Shown piece after piece: positions 55,026-64,000 of a stretch of 64,000 nt of DNA; position 1 is the stretch's first letter, and the number at the start of each line of letters is the position of its first letter. The translations under genes were made by a program, and so were the position numbers. The notes under the pieces were generated by a model. The model was not told the origin of the DNA. It did no database searches and saw nothing but the letters and a program-made list of their open reading frames with translations. Source of the DNA: Chryseobacterium sp. ISL-6 (GTDB taxonomy: Bacteria > Bacteroidota > Bacteroidia > Flavobacteriales > Weeksellaceae); NCBI RefSeq assembly GCF_018613715.1, contig NZ_JAGGPT010000001.1, positions 857,919-921,918 of the forward strand, read 5' to 3'.

Positions 55026-56693
55026 ATGAAGAAGTTTATCAAAATTATTGGTTCAGTAGCAGCAATGATGATTTCAGGGCAGATATATGCTCAGAATCTG
55101 GATATTTATAAAAATATTGAGTTTAAAATGCCTCAGGTTGTGGAAACTTCTTTTCCTGCAAATACAGTTTCCATCACACAATATGGAGGTGTTGCGGGGG
55201 GAAATGTAAAAAATACAGAAGCTTTCAAAAAAGCAATTGAAAGTCTCACCAAAAAAGGAGGTGGCAAACTGATCGTTCCCCGCGGAATGTGGTTAACAGG
55301 TCCTATCGAACTGAAAAGCAATATCAATCTTCATTTAGAAGAAGGAGCTTTCATTATATTCAGCAAAGATAAAAATGACTATCCATTAGTAGATGTAAGT
55401 TTTGAAGGGTTAAATACCATCCGTTGTCAATCACCGATCTCTGCAAAAAATGCAAATAATATCGCTATTACCGGAAAAGGAGTAATCGACGGAAGCGGAG
55501 ATGCGTGGAGAGCCATCAAAAAAGGTAAAGTGGCAGAATCTGAATGGAAAGAAATCATTTCCTCAGGTGGAATATTATCTTCTGACGGAAAAACGTGGTA
55601 CCCTTCAGAAAGCTATAAAAAAGGATTTGAAAGCAGTTCAAGCTTCAATGTTCCTGATAAAATTTCTAAAGAAGAGCTTAAGACGGTTAAAGATTTCCTT
55701 CGTCCGGTAATGGTAAGTCTGATAGGTTGTGATAAAGTTCTTTTAGATGGTCCTACCTTTCAGAATTCACCGGCCTGGAATCTTCACCCATTGATGTGTT
55801 CCAATGTGATTTTAAGAAACCTTACCGTAAGAAATCCCTGGTTTTCTCAAAATGGCGATGGTGTAGATTTGGAATCCTGTAAAAATGTTTTGATCTACGA
55901 TAATACTTTTGATGTGGGTGATGATGCGATTTGTATTAAATCCGGGAAAAATGAAGACGGAAGAAAAAGAAATATGCCTACTGAAAATGTGATCATAAAA
56001 AACAATATCGTTTATCATGGTCACGGAGGTTTTGTTGTCGGAAGTGAAATGTCAGGAGGAGCAAGAAATATTCACGTTTCTGACTGTACGTTCATTGGAA
56101 CCGATATCGGTCTTCGTTTTAAAACAACACGTGGAAGAGGCGGAATTGTTGAAAACATTTACATCAAAAACATCAATATGATTAATATTCCAACACAGGT
56201 TATTGGCTTCAATATGTTTTATGAAGGAGCCTCGCCGGTTTTAGAAGACGGTCAGAAAAAGGAAGGAAATAAAGCACCCGAAAAACTTTATCCAGTGACA
56301 GAGGAAACTCCGATTTTCAGAAATATTTTCTTTAAAAACATTAATGCTATTAATTCTTACGAAGCGATTACCCTGTTCGGATTAGCCGAAATGAATCTTA
56401 AAAATATTGTAATTGAAGATTCACAGTTTGACACAAAAAAAGCTTTAACGATAGTAGATGCCGATGGAATCCAGTTGAAAAATGTTAAACTTAAATATTC
56501 TGAAGGAACAGGAGCGACAATATACAACAGCAAAAAAATTGACCTGTCTACTGTAAAATTTGAATCAGTAAATAAACCTTTCATTAAAATTTTAGGCCCT
56601 AAAACCGGAGCTGTATTGTTACCAAAAGAAATTTCTACTGATAAAGCAGCTCTTTCTATTTCAACACAAGTTGCTGAAGATTCAGTTAAATAA
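55026..56693 (+). CDS. GH28 polygalacturonase or rhamnogalacturonan hydrolase (canonical motifs)
   Basis: The start is the ATG at 55026 (MKKFIKIIGSVAAMMISGQIYAQ signal), giving 555 residues. The canonical GH28 motifs are all present: GDGVDLESCKN, VGDDAICIKSG, YHGHGGFVVGSE and GLRFKTTRGRGG. The helix starts with GGGKLIVPRGMWLTGPIEL. It hydrolyses galacturonic acid linkages in homogalacturonan or RG-I. In contrast to the GH28 at 25737, the GHG and RFK blocks are intact. It sits between CE12 and an esterase gene. Confidence 0.93.
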   Translation: MKKFIKIIGSVAAMMISGQIYAQNLDIYKNIEFKMPQVVETSFPANTVSITQYGGVAGGNVKNTEAFKKAIESLTKKGGGKLIVPRGMWLTGPIELKSNINLHLEEGAFIIFSKDKNDYPLVDVSFEGLNTIRCQSPISAKNANNIAITGKGVIDGSGDAWRAIKKGKVAESEWKEIISSGGILSSDGKTWYPSESYKKGFESSSSFNVPDKISKEELKTVKDFLRPVMVSLIGCDKVLLDGPTFQNSPAWNLHPLMCSNVILRNLTVRNPWFSQNGDGVDLESCKNVLIYDNTFDVGDDAICIKSGKNEDGRKRNMPTENVIIKNNIVYHGHGGFVVGSEMSGGARNIHVSDCTFIGTDIGLRFKTTRGRGGIVENIYIKNINMINIPTQVIGFNMFYEGASPVLEDGQKKEGNKAPEKLYPVTEETPIFRNIFFKNINAINSYEAITLFGLAEMNLKNIVIEDSQFDTKKALTIVDADGIQLKNVKLKYSEGTGATIYNSKKIDLSTVKFESVNKPFIKILGPKTGAVLLPKEISTDKAALSISTQVAEDSVK

Positions 56694-56708
56694 AAATTCT
56701 ACAAGCGA

Positions 56709-57617
56709 ATGATCATTAACAAACTTACTTATATTTCCTTTTTTTTAGTAGGAGTAATATCAGCATTCGGTCAAGTTCCACGACCGAATGCTACTCCTTA
56801 TACTAATGAGGGAACTTATGATAAATTAAAGAAAAAATATCCTTTCATCACCCCTTTGGAAAGGCCTGTTCCGCAAAACATAGGCATCGATAAAGATGTA
56901 GAATATTCTAATATTGATGGACTTGCATTAAAAGCTGATATTTATTATCCCCTTGATAAATCCAAAAAATATCCGGGAATCGCAATGGTTCACGGTGGTG
57001 GATGGGTTTCAGGAAGTAAGGAAAATGAAAGATATATGGCTATGGAACTGGCTTCAAAAGGATATATAGCAATGGCAGTTGGTTATCGTCTTGCAGATGT
57101 GGCAAAATATCCAGGTGGCGTAGAAGATGTTAAAACAGCTATTAAATGGTTCAAGAAAAAAAGAAAAAAGTACTCTTTAGATCAAAATAAAGTCGCCGTT
57201 TTGGGTGAATCGGCAGGTGCACAGATGGCCACTCTGGTTGGGGTACAATTACATAATAAAATTAAAGCAATTGTAAATATTGATGGAATCGTTTCCTTTA
57301 TTCATCCGGAAGCTGAAGAAAGTATTTATGCTTCTTATTGGCTGGGTGGAGATAGAAATGTAAACCTTAAAAACTGGACCGAAGCCTCTCCCTTGGAATA
57401 TATTAATAAAAATACGCCGCCTACTCTTTTCATTAACAGCTCACAACCTCGTTTTCATGCTGGAAGAGATGATATGATGAATCAATTGAGAAGCTACAAT
57501 ATTTTTACAAAATCTCATGAAATTAAAGATACACCACATTCATTCTGGAGTGCTGAACCCTGGTTCACAGAAACATTACATTATACTTTAGATTTTTTAA
57601 ATAATGTTTTAAAATAA
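56709..57617 (+). CDS. Alpha/beta-hydrolase esterase
   Basis: This 302-residue secreted protein (signal ends near SAFGQ) has the oxyanion HGGGW block (IAMVHGGGWVSGS), the nucleophile elbow GESAGAQMA and a C-terminal HSFWSAEPW with the probable catalytic His. This is the BD-FAE or acetylesterase-like group of the alpha/beta-hydrolases. It may remove acetyl or other ester groups from pectin fragments. The exact substrate is not readable. It lies 15 bases after GH28 and four bases before the CE8 gene. Confidence 0.85.
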   Translation: MIINKLTYISFFLVGVISAFGQVPRPNATPYTNEGTYDKLKKKYPFITPLERPVPQNIGIDKDVEYSNIDGLALKADIYYPLDKSKKYPGIAMVHGGGWVSGSKENERYMAMELASKGYIAMAVGYRLADVAKYPGGVEDVKTAIKWFKKKRKKYSLDQNKVAVLGESAGAQMATLVGVQLHNKIKAIVNIDGIVSFIHPEAEESIYASYWLGGDRNVNLKNWTEASPLEYINKNTPPTLFINSSQPRFHAGRDDMMNQLRSYNIFTKSHEIKDTPHSFWSAEPWFTETLHYTLDFLNNVLK

Positions 57618-57621
57618 CTTC

Positions 57622-58590
57622 ATGAAAAAATTATTCTTAATTCTATTTATCTCGGCTGCCAATTTTCTTTTGGCAGGAAACTCACCCTATATAAAAATTA
57701 CCGTCAGCAAAGACGGAAAGGGAGATTTTACTTCTATTCAAAAGGCTATTAATTCAGTAAGAGACCTTGGTCCTTCAGAAGCATTGATCACTATTAAATC
57801 AGGGACTTACAATGAAAAAATCACAATCCCTTCTTCAAAACATAAAATTATATTAGAAGGTGAAAATAAGGAGAATACAATTATCATTAATAATGATTAT
57901 TCAGGAAAACCAGACGTGTTTAATGAAAAAATGACAACTTTCAATTCCTATACTTTATTGGTAATGGGTGATGATATTACAATTAGTAATTTAACGATTC
58001 GAAACAGCTCTTGTAACGAAGGACAGGCAGTTTCCCTCCATGTGGAAGGCGACCGTTTTATCATTAAAAATTCAAAAATTCTGGGTTGCCAGGACACTCT
58101 TTATTCAGCAACCAACCACAGCAGGCAATATTTTGAAAACTGCAGTATTGAAGGAACTACAGATTTCATTTTCGGACAGGCGACCGTTGTTTTTAAGAAT
58201 TGTACTATAAAAAGTTTAGCCGATTCTTATATCACTGCAGCTGCAACAGAAGCTGACAGAAAATATGGTTTTGTATTTCTTGACTGTAAATTAATTGCTA
58301 AAGAAGGTGTGACAAAAGTATACCTGGGAAGACCTTGGAGGCCGTTTGCAAAAACAGTTTTTTTAAATACCGAAATGGGAAAGCATATTCTTCCGGAAGG
58401 TTGGAATCCTTGGAAAGGAGACAAAATGTTTCCTGACAAAGAAAAAACCGCTTTCTACGGAGAATTTGGAAGTAGCGGTGAAGGTGGAAATACAATAGAT
58501 CGTGTAAGCTGGTCACACCAACTTACAAAAAAAGATATGAAAAATTATACTCTTAAAAAAATTTTTGATGGCTGGAAACCTAATCTATGA
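57622..58590 (+). CDS. CE8 pectin methylesterase (second copy)
   Basis: This 322-residue protein has a signal (MKKLFLILFISAANFLLAG) and the same catalytic blocks as the copy at 48620: ITVSKDGKGDFTSIQKAINS, LGCQDTLYSAT, IEGTTDFIFGQATVVFKNC and YLGRPWRPFAKTVFL. It removes methyl esters from homogalacturonan. The two copies differ enough to have distinct preferences, for example in the loop after LYL/LYS. The last four bases overlap the next gene in an ATGA arrangement. Confidence 0.94.
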   Translation: MKKLFLILFISAANFLLAGNSPYIKITVSKDGKGDFTSIQKAINSVRDLGPSEALITIKSGTYNEKITIPSSKHKIILEGENKENTIIINNDYSGKPDVFNEKMTTFNSYTLLVMGDDITISNLTIRNSSCNEGQAVSLHVEGDRFIIKNSKILGCQDTLYSATNHSRQYFENCSIEGTTDFIFGQATVVFKNCTIKSLADSYITAAATEADRKYGFVFLDCKLIAKEGVTKVYLGRPWRPFAKTVFLNTEMGKHILPEGWNPWKGDKMFPDKEKTAFYGEFGSSGEGGNTIDRVSWSHQLTKKDMKNYTLKKIFDGWKPNL

Positions 58591-59339
58591 AGATCCTAAT
58601 TATGAAAAAACTATTTTTAACTCTTTACATTTTTATCTCTGCAATTATTGTTGCCCAGCAGAAACCTACTCTATTCCTAATCGGCGATTCCACGATGGCC
58701 AATAAGGAAAATCCTGATAAAAATCCTGAACACGGTTGGGGTCAGGTGCTTCCATTATTTCTTACAACCGGAATTGAAATTCAGAATCATGCAATGAATG
58801 GAAGAAGCTCAAAAAGCTTCAGAACAGAAGGAAGATGGGATAAAGTTGAAAAACAACTTAAAAAAGGTGATTTTGTAATTATCCAATTTGGTCATAACGA
58901 TCAGAAGGTCAAGGATTCTTCAAAATTTACCAACCCTTATACTCAATACAGAGCCAACCTTGAAAGATACGTTAATGAAACCAGAGCAAAAGGTGCAACA
59001 CCAATTCTGATGACTTCAATAGTAAGAAGAAACTTTACTGAGAATGGTGTTTTAGTAGACACTCACAAAGAATATCCTTTGGTGGTAAGAATGGTTGCCA
59101 ATGATCTTAAAGTTCCATTCGTTGATTTACAGTTATTAACCGAACAAATGGAGATTTCTTATGGTCCAGAAAAATCAAAACAGCTTCATCTGCATTACAA
59201 AGAAGGCGATGTTGAATATTATCCTAAAGGAAAATCTGATGATACGCATTTATCAAAATTCGGTGCTGAATCTGTTGCGAAATTAGCACTGAATTCTTTG
59301 AGAAATTTAAAAACCGGTTTGGAAAAGTATATTAAATAA
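58587..59339 (+). CDS. CE12-type rhamnogalacturonan acetylesterase (third copy)
   Basis: This 250-residue SGNH-hydrolase has a signal peptide (MKILIMKKLFLTLYIFISAIIVAQ). The ATG at 58587 overlaps the CE8 stop, and a second ATG at 58602 is possible. LFLIGDSTMANKENP holds the catalytic Ser, NHAMNGRSSKSF the oxyanion Gly, QFGHNDQKVKD the Asn block, and DDTHLSKFGAESVAKL the Asp/His. It removes acetyl groups from RG-I galacturonate. A 70-base gap separates it from KdgF. Confidence 0.92.
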   Translation: MKILIMKKLFLTLYIFISAIIVAQQKPTLFLIGDSTMANKENPDKNPEHGWGQVLPLFLTTGIEIQNHAMNGRSSKSFRTEGRWDKVEKQLKKGDFVIIQFGHNDQKVKDSSKFTNPYTQYRANLERYVNETRAKGATPILMTSIVRRNFTENGVLVDTHKEYPLVVRMVANDLKVPFVDLQLLTEQMEISYGPEKSKQLHLHYKEGDVEYYPKGKSDDTHLSKFGAESVAKLALNSLRNLKTGLEKYIK

Positions 59340-59409
59340 TCAAAGCTTTATGCGTTTTATTCATAGTAATAAACTAACCGAAATTTTTTAATCATTTAAA
59401 AAAATAAAA

Positions 59410-59751
59410 ATGAAATTCAAAAAAGAACCATTCTTTGATGGAAATTCCGAATGGGAAGATTTAGGAAATGGCGTTTCCAGACAGTTTGTGGGCTACAATT
59501 CTCAGGTGATGATGGTGATCGTAAAGTTTGAAAAAGATGCGATAGGAGCTCTACATCAACATTTTCATTCACAGATCACCTATGTTGCATCAGGATCATT
59601 TGAAGTAACCGTGGATGGTGAGATAAAAATCTTACAGAAGGGTGATGGTTTTTTTGCTCAGCCCAATATTTTCCATGGTGTAAAATGTTTGGAAGAAGGA
59701 CAATTAATTGATGCATTCACTCCGTTCAGAGAGGATTTTCTAAAATCATAA
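59410..59751 (+). CDS. kdgF: KdgF-like cupin
   Basis: This 113-residue single-domain cupin has the metal-binding cluster HQHFHSQ (about 49-55), the KdgF-like continuation ITYVASGSFEVTVDGEIKILQKGDGFFAQPNIFHGV with a later His (about 89), and the short C-terminal DAFTPFREDFL. KdgF catalyses the opening of 4,5-unsaturated galacturonate to 5-keto-4-deoxyuronate, which is the substrate of KduI. Its presence near the GH105 enzymes and 17 kb away from kduI completes the unsaturated uronate route. Confidence 0.9.
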   Translation: MKFKKEPFFDGNSEWEDLGNGVSRQFVGYNSQVMMVIVKFEKDAIGALHQHFHSQITYVASGSFEVTVDGEIKILQKGDGFFAQPNIFHGVKCLEEGQLIDAFTPFREDFLKS

Positions 59752-59755
59752 TTGA

Positions 59756-60658
59756 ATGAAAAAATTTGCTTTCATATTAGTAATTTTCCTCTACAATCAT
59801 CTTTTAACTCAGGAAAAACTGATGGTCTGGCCAAAAGGACAAATGCCTAATTCTAAAGGACTGGAATTAAAAACCGAAGAAAAAGAGGGAAGAATTATCC
59901 AAATTCAGGAAACTGAACTTTTTGCTTTTTTACCTCCAAAAGAAGAAAGAAAGCAGATGGCTGTCATCGTCATTCCCGGTGGTGGATATTATAAACTCAC
60001 CTACGACCTAAATGGTTTTCAAATTGCAAAATGGTTTAATACCCTTGGAATATCTGCTTTTGTTTTAAACTATAGGTTACCCACCTCACCAGATTTAAAA
60101 CAAAAAGAACTCGCTCCTCTACAAGATATTCAGGCCTCAATAAAATATATTAGAAAAAATGCTTTACAATGGGGAATTTCACCAGACCAGATTGGAGTTC
60201 TAGGAACCTCTGCAGGAGGGCATTTAGCTGCAATGGCAAGCAATATAACCACAGATTACACAGCATTAAAAGGAGATTGGGAGAATTTTTCCACTGTTCC
60301 TGATTTCGCCATTCTTGTTTCTCCAGTCATTGATTTGGGAGAGTTTGCACATGTAGACAGCCGCAATAGCTTGCTCGGCGAAAATGCTTCCAGGGAAAAA
60401 ATCAAAGAATATTCTATGCAAAACCGTGTCACTGAAAAAACCCCGCCCACGATATTATTTCATGCACAAAATGATCGGACTGTTCCTGTGATGAACAGCA
60501 TTCTTTATTATCAGGAAATGATTAAAAATAAAGTAAAAGGCGCATTGTTTATTTTCCCTGAAGGTCAGCATAAAATCGGAATTAACAATAAAAACGAATT
60601 GACTGACAACTGGAAAAAACTATGTTCAGATTGGCTGAAAAGTATTAGTATTCCGTAA
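59756..60658 (+). CDS. Alpha/beta-hydrolase esterase (xylan-esterase-like)
   Basis: This 300-residue secreted protein has a signal (MKKFAFILVIFLYNHLLTQ). The oxyanion block is IPGGGYYKL, the nucleophile elbow GTSAGGHLA, the acid HAQNDRTVPV and the His GQHKIG. Closest in style are acetyl esterases of the xylan or pectin type. It has diverged from the esterase at 56709, having GGGYY in place of HGGGW. The deacetylation target is not readable. It lies four bases after kdgF. Confidence 0.85.
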   Translation: MKKFAFILVIFLYNHLLTQEKLMVWPKGQMPNSKGLELKTEEKEGRIIQIQETELFAFLPPKEERKQMAVIVIPGGGYYKLTYDLNGFQIAKWFNTLGISAFVLNYRLPTSPDLKQKELAPLQDIQASIKYIRKNALQWGISPDQIGVLGTSAGGHLAAMASNITTDYTALKGDWENFSTVPDFAILVSPVIDLGEFAHVDSRNSLLGENASREKIKEYSMQNRVTEKTPPTILFHAQNDRTVPVMNSILYYQEMIKNKVKGALFIFPEGQHKIGINNKNELTDNWKKLCSDWLKSISIP

Positions 60659-60716
60659 TTGACAATTAAACATTTTTGAATCATCGCCGACACAAATTAC
60701 TTCAATAAAATATAAA

Positions 60717-63197
60717 ATGTTGAAAATCAATCAAAATAAAATCTTCGCATTTCTTTTTGGAGCAACAATCTCCATTACCATTCATGCTCAACAAAATTTA
60801 AAACTAACTTACGATAAACCCGCAGAAAACTGGAACGAAGCATTGCCTATCGGAAACGGAAAACTAGGAGCAATGGTTTTTGGAGGATCTTCACAAGAGC
60901 ATCTTCAACTTAATGAAGAAACGATATGGGCAGGAGAACCGGGAAACAATGTTCCCAAAAACACCTTCGACAGTATTCAGAAAATCAGAAAACTTTTAAA
61001 TGAAGGTAAATTTGAGAAAGCTCAGAATTTATCAAATACTACCTATCCGAGAGCAGCTCCGAAAGATTTGAACTATGGAATGCCATATCAGACAATGGGT
61101 GATCTATTTCTGAATTTTAAAGATCATAAAAATATTAAAAATTACAGCAGGACTTTAGATATTGAAAAAGCCATAACTACCATTTCTTATGAAGTTAATG
61201 GTGTTATTTTCAAGCGTGAGATTTTCTCTTCATTCGTAGATAATGTTATTGTAATCAAACTGTCTTCCAACAAAAAAAGAAGCTTAAATTTCTCTATTAA
61301 TGCCTCTACTCCACATTTAAAAAATTCAATTTTTACGGAGAAAAATCAATTGATTATTAACGGAACAAGCAGCTCTGTTGACAATAAAATAGGAAGAATA
61401 AATTTCAAAACAGTTACAGTTCCAATTTTAACAGGCGGAAAATTAACCACCACTGAAAATCAATTGACTATTTCAGAAGCAGATGAAGTTGTTATTTATG
61501 TATCTATTGCTACGAACTTCAAAAAATACAATGATATTTCAGGAAATCCTGATACTGGGGTTTTACAATATTTAAATTCTGCTTTAAACAAAAGCTATAC
61601 TGACGAATTAAAAGCACATATTGAAAAATATCAGAAATATTTTAAGCGTGTCAGTCTTAATTTTGGAACCACTCAACAAGCGAAAAAAACAACAGATGTA
61701 AGAATTAGAGAATTTGGTAGTTCGAAAGACCCAGATTTGGTAGCGTTGTATTTTCAATTTGGCCGTTATCTTTTGATTTCTTCGTCTCAACAAGGAACCC
61801 AGCCAGCCAATCTTCAGGGTATCTGGAATTATCAATTGAATCCAGCGTGGGATAGCAAATATACAGTCAACATTAATACAGAGATGAATTACTGGCCTGC
61901 CGAAAGCACGAACTTGAGTGAAATGCATGAGCCATTGTTTGATATGATTCAGGATTTATCATTGACCGGACAAGAATCGGCAAAGGAAATGTATCACGCC
62001 AGAGGTTGGAACATGCATCACAATACTGATTTGTGGAGAATCACAGGAATTGTCGACGGTGGCTTCTATGGGATGTGGCCTATGGGTGGTGCCTGGTTGA
62101 CACAACATCTTTGGAATCATTATTTATACACCGGAGATAAGGTATTTTTGAAACAATATTATTCAGCTTTAAGAGGACCTGCATTATTTTATTTAGATAT
62201 TCTTCAACAGGATGCTTCTAAAAAATATCTGGTTGTCTCTCCTTCTATGTCACCGGAAAATACTTATATAAAAAACGTAGGAATTACGGCAGGAACAACA
62301 ATGGATAATCAATTGGTTTTTGATGTTTTTAATAATTTCATCAATGCTTCAAAAGCTCTTGATACGGAACAAAATCTCTCAGATGAAGTGAAAACAGCCT
62401 TAAGTAAACTTCCACCAATGCAGATCGGTCAGCATACACAATTGCAGGAATGGTTAAAAGATATGGATCAAACTGGTGATAAACACAGACATATCTCGCA
62501 TTTATACGGACTATTTCCTTCAGGACAGATTTCACCTTTCAGAAATCCCAATCTGACAGAAGCCGCCAGAAATTCTATGATATATAGAGGTGACAAATCC
62601 ACAGGTTGGTCGATGGGTTGGAAAGTCAATTGGTGGGCAAGATTATTGAATGGAAATCAAGCTTTTAAATTAATTTCAGATCAATTAGCACCTGCTTCAA
62701 TGGAACAGAAAGGACAATCAGGAGGAACTTATCCCAACCTGTTGGATGCTCATCCTCCTTTCCAAATTGATGGAAATTTCGGTTGTACTTCCGGAATTGC
62801 AGAAATGCTTTTACAAAGTTATGATGGCTATATTTATATTTTACCCGCTCTTCCCGATGCTCTACCTAACGGTTCTGTTAAAGGTTTAAAAGCACGAGGT
62901 GGTTTTGAAGTAGATATTGAATGGAAAGATACCAAGCTCACTAAACTGGTAATTAAATCAGCTTTAGGAGGAAATTGTAGAATCAGAATTGCAAAAAATA
63001 CTGAGCTAAAATCTCAAACGCAATTCAAGCTTTCAAAAGGAGAAAATCCAAATGAATATTATCAGGTAAATACTATTAAAACGCCGCTAATTTCGGAGAA
63101 AGCACAGTTAAAAGGATTTCCTATCCCCGAAACACAAGTTTTTGATTTTAATACAGAAAAGAATAGGATATACTCTTTTGAAGTAAGATCATTCTAA
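60717..63197 (+). CDS. GH95 alpha-L-fucosidase or alpha-L-galactosidase
   Basis: This 826-residue protein starts with a signal peptide (ending near ITIHAQ). The N-terminal domain has the GH95 lead motif [19 protein letters not shown] with [12 protein letters not shown]. The barrel has [32 protein letters not shown] (the Asn pair), [10 protein letters not shown] (acid Glu) and [22 protein letters not shown] (Asp). It releases L-fucose or L-galactose from side chains, which in pectin occur in RG-II. The L-fucose route itself is not in this window. The choice between the two sugars cannot be made here. Confidence 0.92.
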   Translation: MLKINQNKIFAFLFGATISITIHAQQNLKLTYDKPAENWNEALPIGNGKLGAMVFGGSSQEHLQLNEETIWAGEPGNNVPKNTFDSIQKIRKLLNEGKFEKAQNLSNTTYPRAAPKDLNYGMPYQTMGDLFLNFKDHKNIKNYSRTLDIEKAITTISYEVNGVIFKREIFSSFVDNVIVIKLSSNKKRSLNFSINASTPHLKNSIFTEKNQLIINGTSSSVDNKIGRINFKTVTVPILTGGKLTTTENQLTISEADEVVIYVSIATNFKKYNDISGNPDTGVLQYLNSALNKSYTDELKAHIEKYQKYFKRVSLNFGTTQQAKKTTDVRIREFGSSKDPDLVALYFQFGRYLLISSSQQGTQPANLQGIWNYQLNPAWDSKYTVNINTEMNYWPAESTNLSEMHEPLFDMIQDLSLTGQESAKEMYHARGWNMHHNTDLWRITGIVDGGFYGMWPMGGAWLTQHLWNHYLYTGDKVFLKQYYSALRGPALFYLDILQQDASKKYLVVSPSMSPENTYIKNVGITAGTTMDNQLVFDVFNNFINASKALDTEQNLSDEVKTALSKLPPMQIGQHTQLQEWLKDMDQTGDKHRHISHLYGLFPSGQISPFRNPNLTEAARNSMIYRGDKSTGWSMGWKVNWWARLLNGNQAFKLISDQLAPASMEQKGQSGGTYPNLLDAHPPFQIDGNFGCTSGIAEMLLQSYDGYIYILPALPDALPNGSVKGLKARGGFEVDIEWKDTKLTKLVIKSALGGNCRIRIAKNTELKSQTQFKLSKGENPNEYYQVNTIKTPLISEKAQLKGFPIPETQVFDFNTEKNRIYSFEVRSF

Positions 63198-63310
63198 AGG
63201 ATCGTAAAAAGCAAACTTACAAAGCCTACATGGAGGGTATTTCATTTTCCCTTACACTGATTTCCTATCCGGAAAAACAGATATTCAAACAAATTATCTA
63301 TATACTAAAG

Positions 63311-63324
63311 TGCAACCGATTGAA
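63311..63324. promoter_or_regulatory. LacI-type operator upstream of the last PL1 gene
   Basis: TGCAACCGATTGAA keeps 12 of 14 consensus bases. It lies 111 bases upstream of the lyase start at 63436 and is the only operator copy in the last 20 kb. Confidence 0.55.
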
Positions 63325-63435
63325 TTAAATAAATACTTAACATTATAATTATATAAACATGAATATATTAAAATATAAAATAATTTAATATTAAATATAT
63401 AATTTTACAAAAGAACAAATCACTAAATATAAACT

Positions 63436-64000
63436 ATGAAAACAAAAATCAAAGCCACCCTATTTGCGGTAGCTCTAAGCTCAGCTTTTACATTAACTGG
63501 TTGCGGTCAGGAAGACATCAAGACCGAGTTATCAGGAAACCCTAACGAACTCAATCTTAAAAATGCAATTATGCAAAATGCTGTTGTCCCTTTAGCCAGT
63601 TGTGTTGCTCCTGGATGGGCTTCTCAAAACGGAGGAACAGCAGGTGGAGGAACTGCTGCTGAAACTACAGTAACAAACTATGCACAATTAAAAGCAGCTA
63701 TTGAAAACACAGCTGTAAAAGTTATTAAAGTCACAGGAACGATTACCATTACCACCCGGTTATCATTTCAGGATCAAACCGGAAAAACAATTTATGGCGC
63801 AAGCGGTGCAAAACTGGTTTCAACCGATCAGACAAAGGATGGATCTGGCATTATCAATATTAAAAGATGTAACAATATCGTTATCAGAAATTTGATTTTC
63901 GAAGGACCTGGAGCTTATGACACAGATGGTTGGGATAATGCTATTTTGGATGACTGCAGAAATGTTTGGATAGACCATTGTGAATTCAGAGATGGTGTTG
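63436..64000 (+). CDS. PL1 pectate lyase lipoprotein, cut by the window end
   Basis: The ATG at 63436 opens a frame that stays open to the right edge (188 residues seen). The signal ends in a lipobox (FTLTGC, Cys about 23). Residues of about 75-188 show the N-terminal pectate lyase helix: YAQLKAAIENTAVKVIKVTGTI, QDQTGKTIYGASGAKLVS, NIVIRNLIFEGPGAYDTDGWDNAI and NVWIDHCEFRDGV, the calcium-linked cleft motif of PL1. It cleaves homogalacturonan. A short low-complexity stretch (NGGTAGGGTAAET, about 65-75) links the lipid anchor to the enzyme. The rest lies outside. Confidence 0.9.
   Translation, partial: MKTKIKATLFAVALSSAFTLTGCGQEDIKTELSGNPNELNLKNAIMQNAVVPLASCVAPGWASQNGGTAGGGTAAETTVTNYAQLKAAIENTAVKVIKVTGTITITTRLSFQDQTGKTIYGASGAKLVSTDQTKDGSGIINIKRCNNIVIRNLIFEGPGAYDTDGWDNAILDDCRNVWIDHCEFRDGV

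Noticed and set aside
1..64000. CRISPR arrays, insertion sequences, tRNA and rRNA genes
   Set aside because: No regular repeat-spacer pattern, transposase-like protein, cloverleaf sequence or conserved rRNA stretch was seen on either strand.

Overview
The window is AT-rich, densely packed bacterial DNA from a Bacteroidota species, most likely a Flavobacteriia or Chryseobacterium-like organism (inferred). The signs are two SusC/SusD pairs, many short lipoprotein signal peptides with a lipobox Cys, a TAnnTTTG-type promoter element, no Shine-Dalgarno pattern that I could recognise, and a wide set of pectin-active CAZymes. Nearly the whole window is one large pectin and rhamnogalacturonan-I (RG-I) utilisation locus with its complete sugar catabolism. 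I saw no tRNA, rRNA, insertion sequence, prophage or CRISPR array.

Layout: (1) 1-4.1 kb: the C-terminus of a probable (alpha/alpha)6 glycosidase, a PL1-type pectate lyase lipoprotein, a GntR-type regulator with a periplasmic-binding-like sensor domain, and a small NTF2-like secreted protein. (2) 4.1-15.8 kb, minus strand: L-rhamnose catabolism (L-lactate dehydrogenase, rhamnulokinase, RhaI-type isomerase, the fused aldolase/lactaldehyde dehydrogenase RhaEW) and a first SusC/SusD pair. (3) 16.1-27.1 kb, minus strand: RG-I degradation, with a rhamnose transporter, GH105, PL11, a DUF4350-like protein, GH106, CE12 and a divergent GH28. (4) 27.6-33.2 kb, plus strand: xylulokinase, xylose isomerase, a xylose/H+ symporter-type MFS protein and a LacI-family regulator. 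(5) 33.3-42.8 kb, minus strand: the uronate operon kduI-kduD-uxaC-kdgK-kdgA-exuT-uxaB-uxaA. (6) 43.7-64 kb, plus strand: a second SusC/SusD pair followed by CE8, PL1, GH105, GH43, CE12, GH28, an esterase, CE8, CE12, KdgF, an esterase, GH95, and a PL1 lipoprotein cut by the window end.

Together these genes form a complete path. Secreted lyases, esterases and hydrolases cut homogalacturonan and RG-I. Two SusCD complexes import oligomers. GH105, GH28, GH106, GH43 and GH95 release unsaturated uronate, galacturonate, rhamnose and neutral sugars. KdgF-KduI-KduD and UxaC-UxaB-UxaA converge on 2-keto-3-deoxygluconate, which KdgK and KdgA split to pyruvate and glyceraldehyde-3-phosphate. Rhamnose goes through RhaI-RhaB-RhaEW to DHAP and L-lactate, and lactate on to pyruvate.

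The most notable observation is a 14-bp palindrome, TGCAATCGATTGCA, found in intact or near-intact form at eight intergenic sites. It lies upstream of the rhamnose transporter, PL11, GH28/xylB, xylA, kduI, the second susC, the last PL1 and the NTF2-like gene. It looks like a LacI-family operator, and the only LacI gene in the window lies next to the xylose genes. This suggests one repressor ties xylose, uronate and RG-I use into one regulon. Neither a hybrid two-component sensor nor an ECF sigma/anti-sigma pair, the usual SusCD regulators, is present in the window. Both SusC proteins also lack the usual N-terminal carboxypeptidase-regulatory-like domain.
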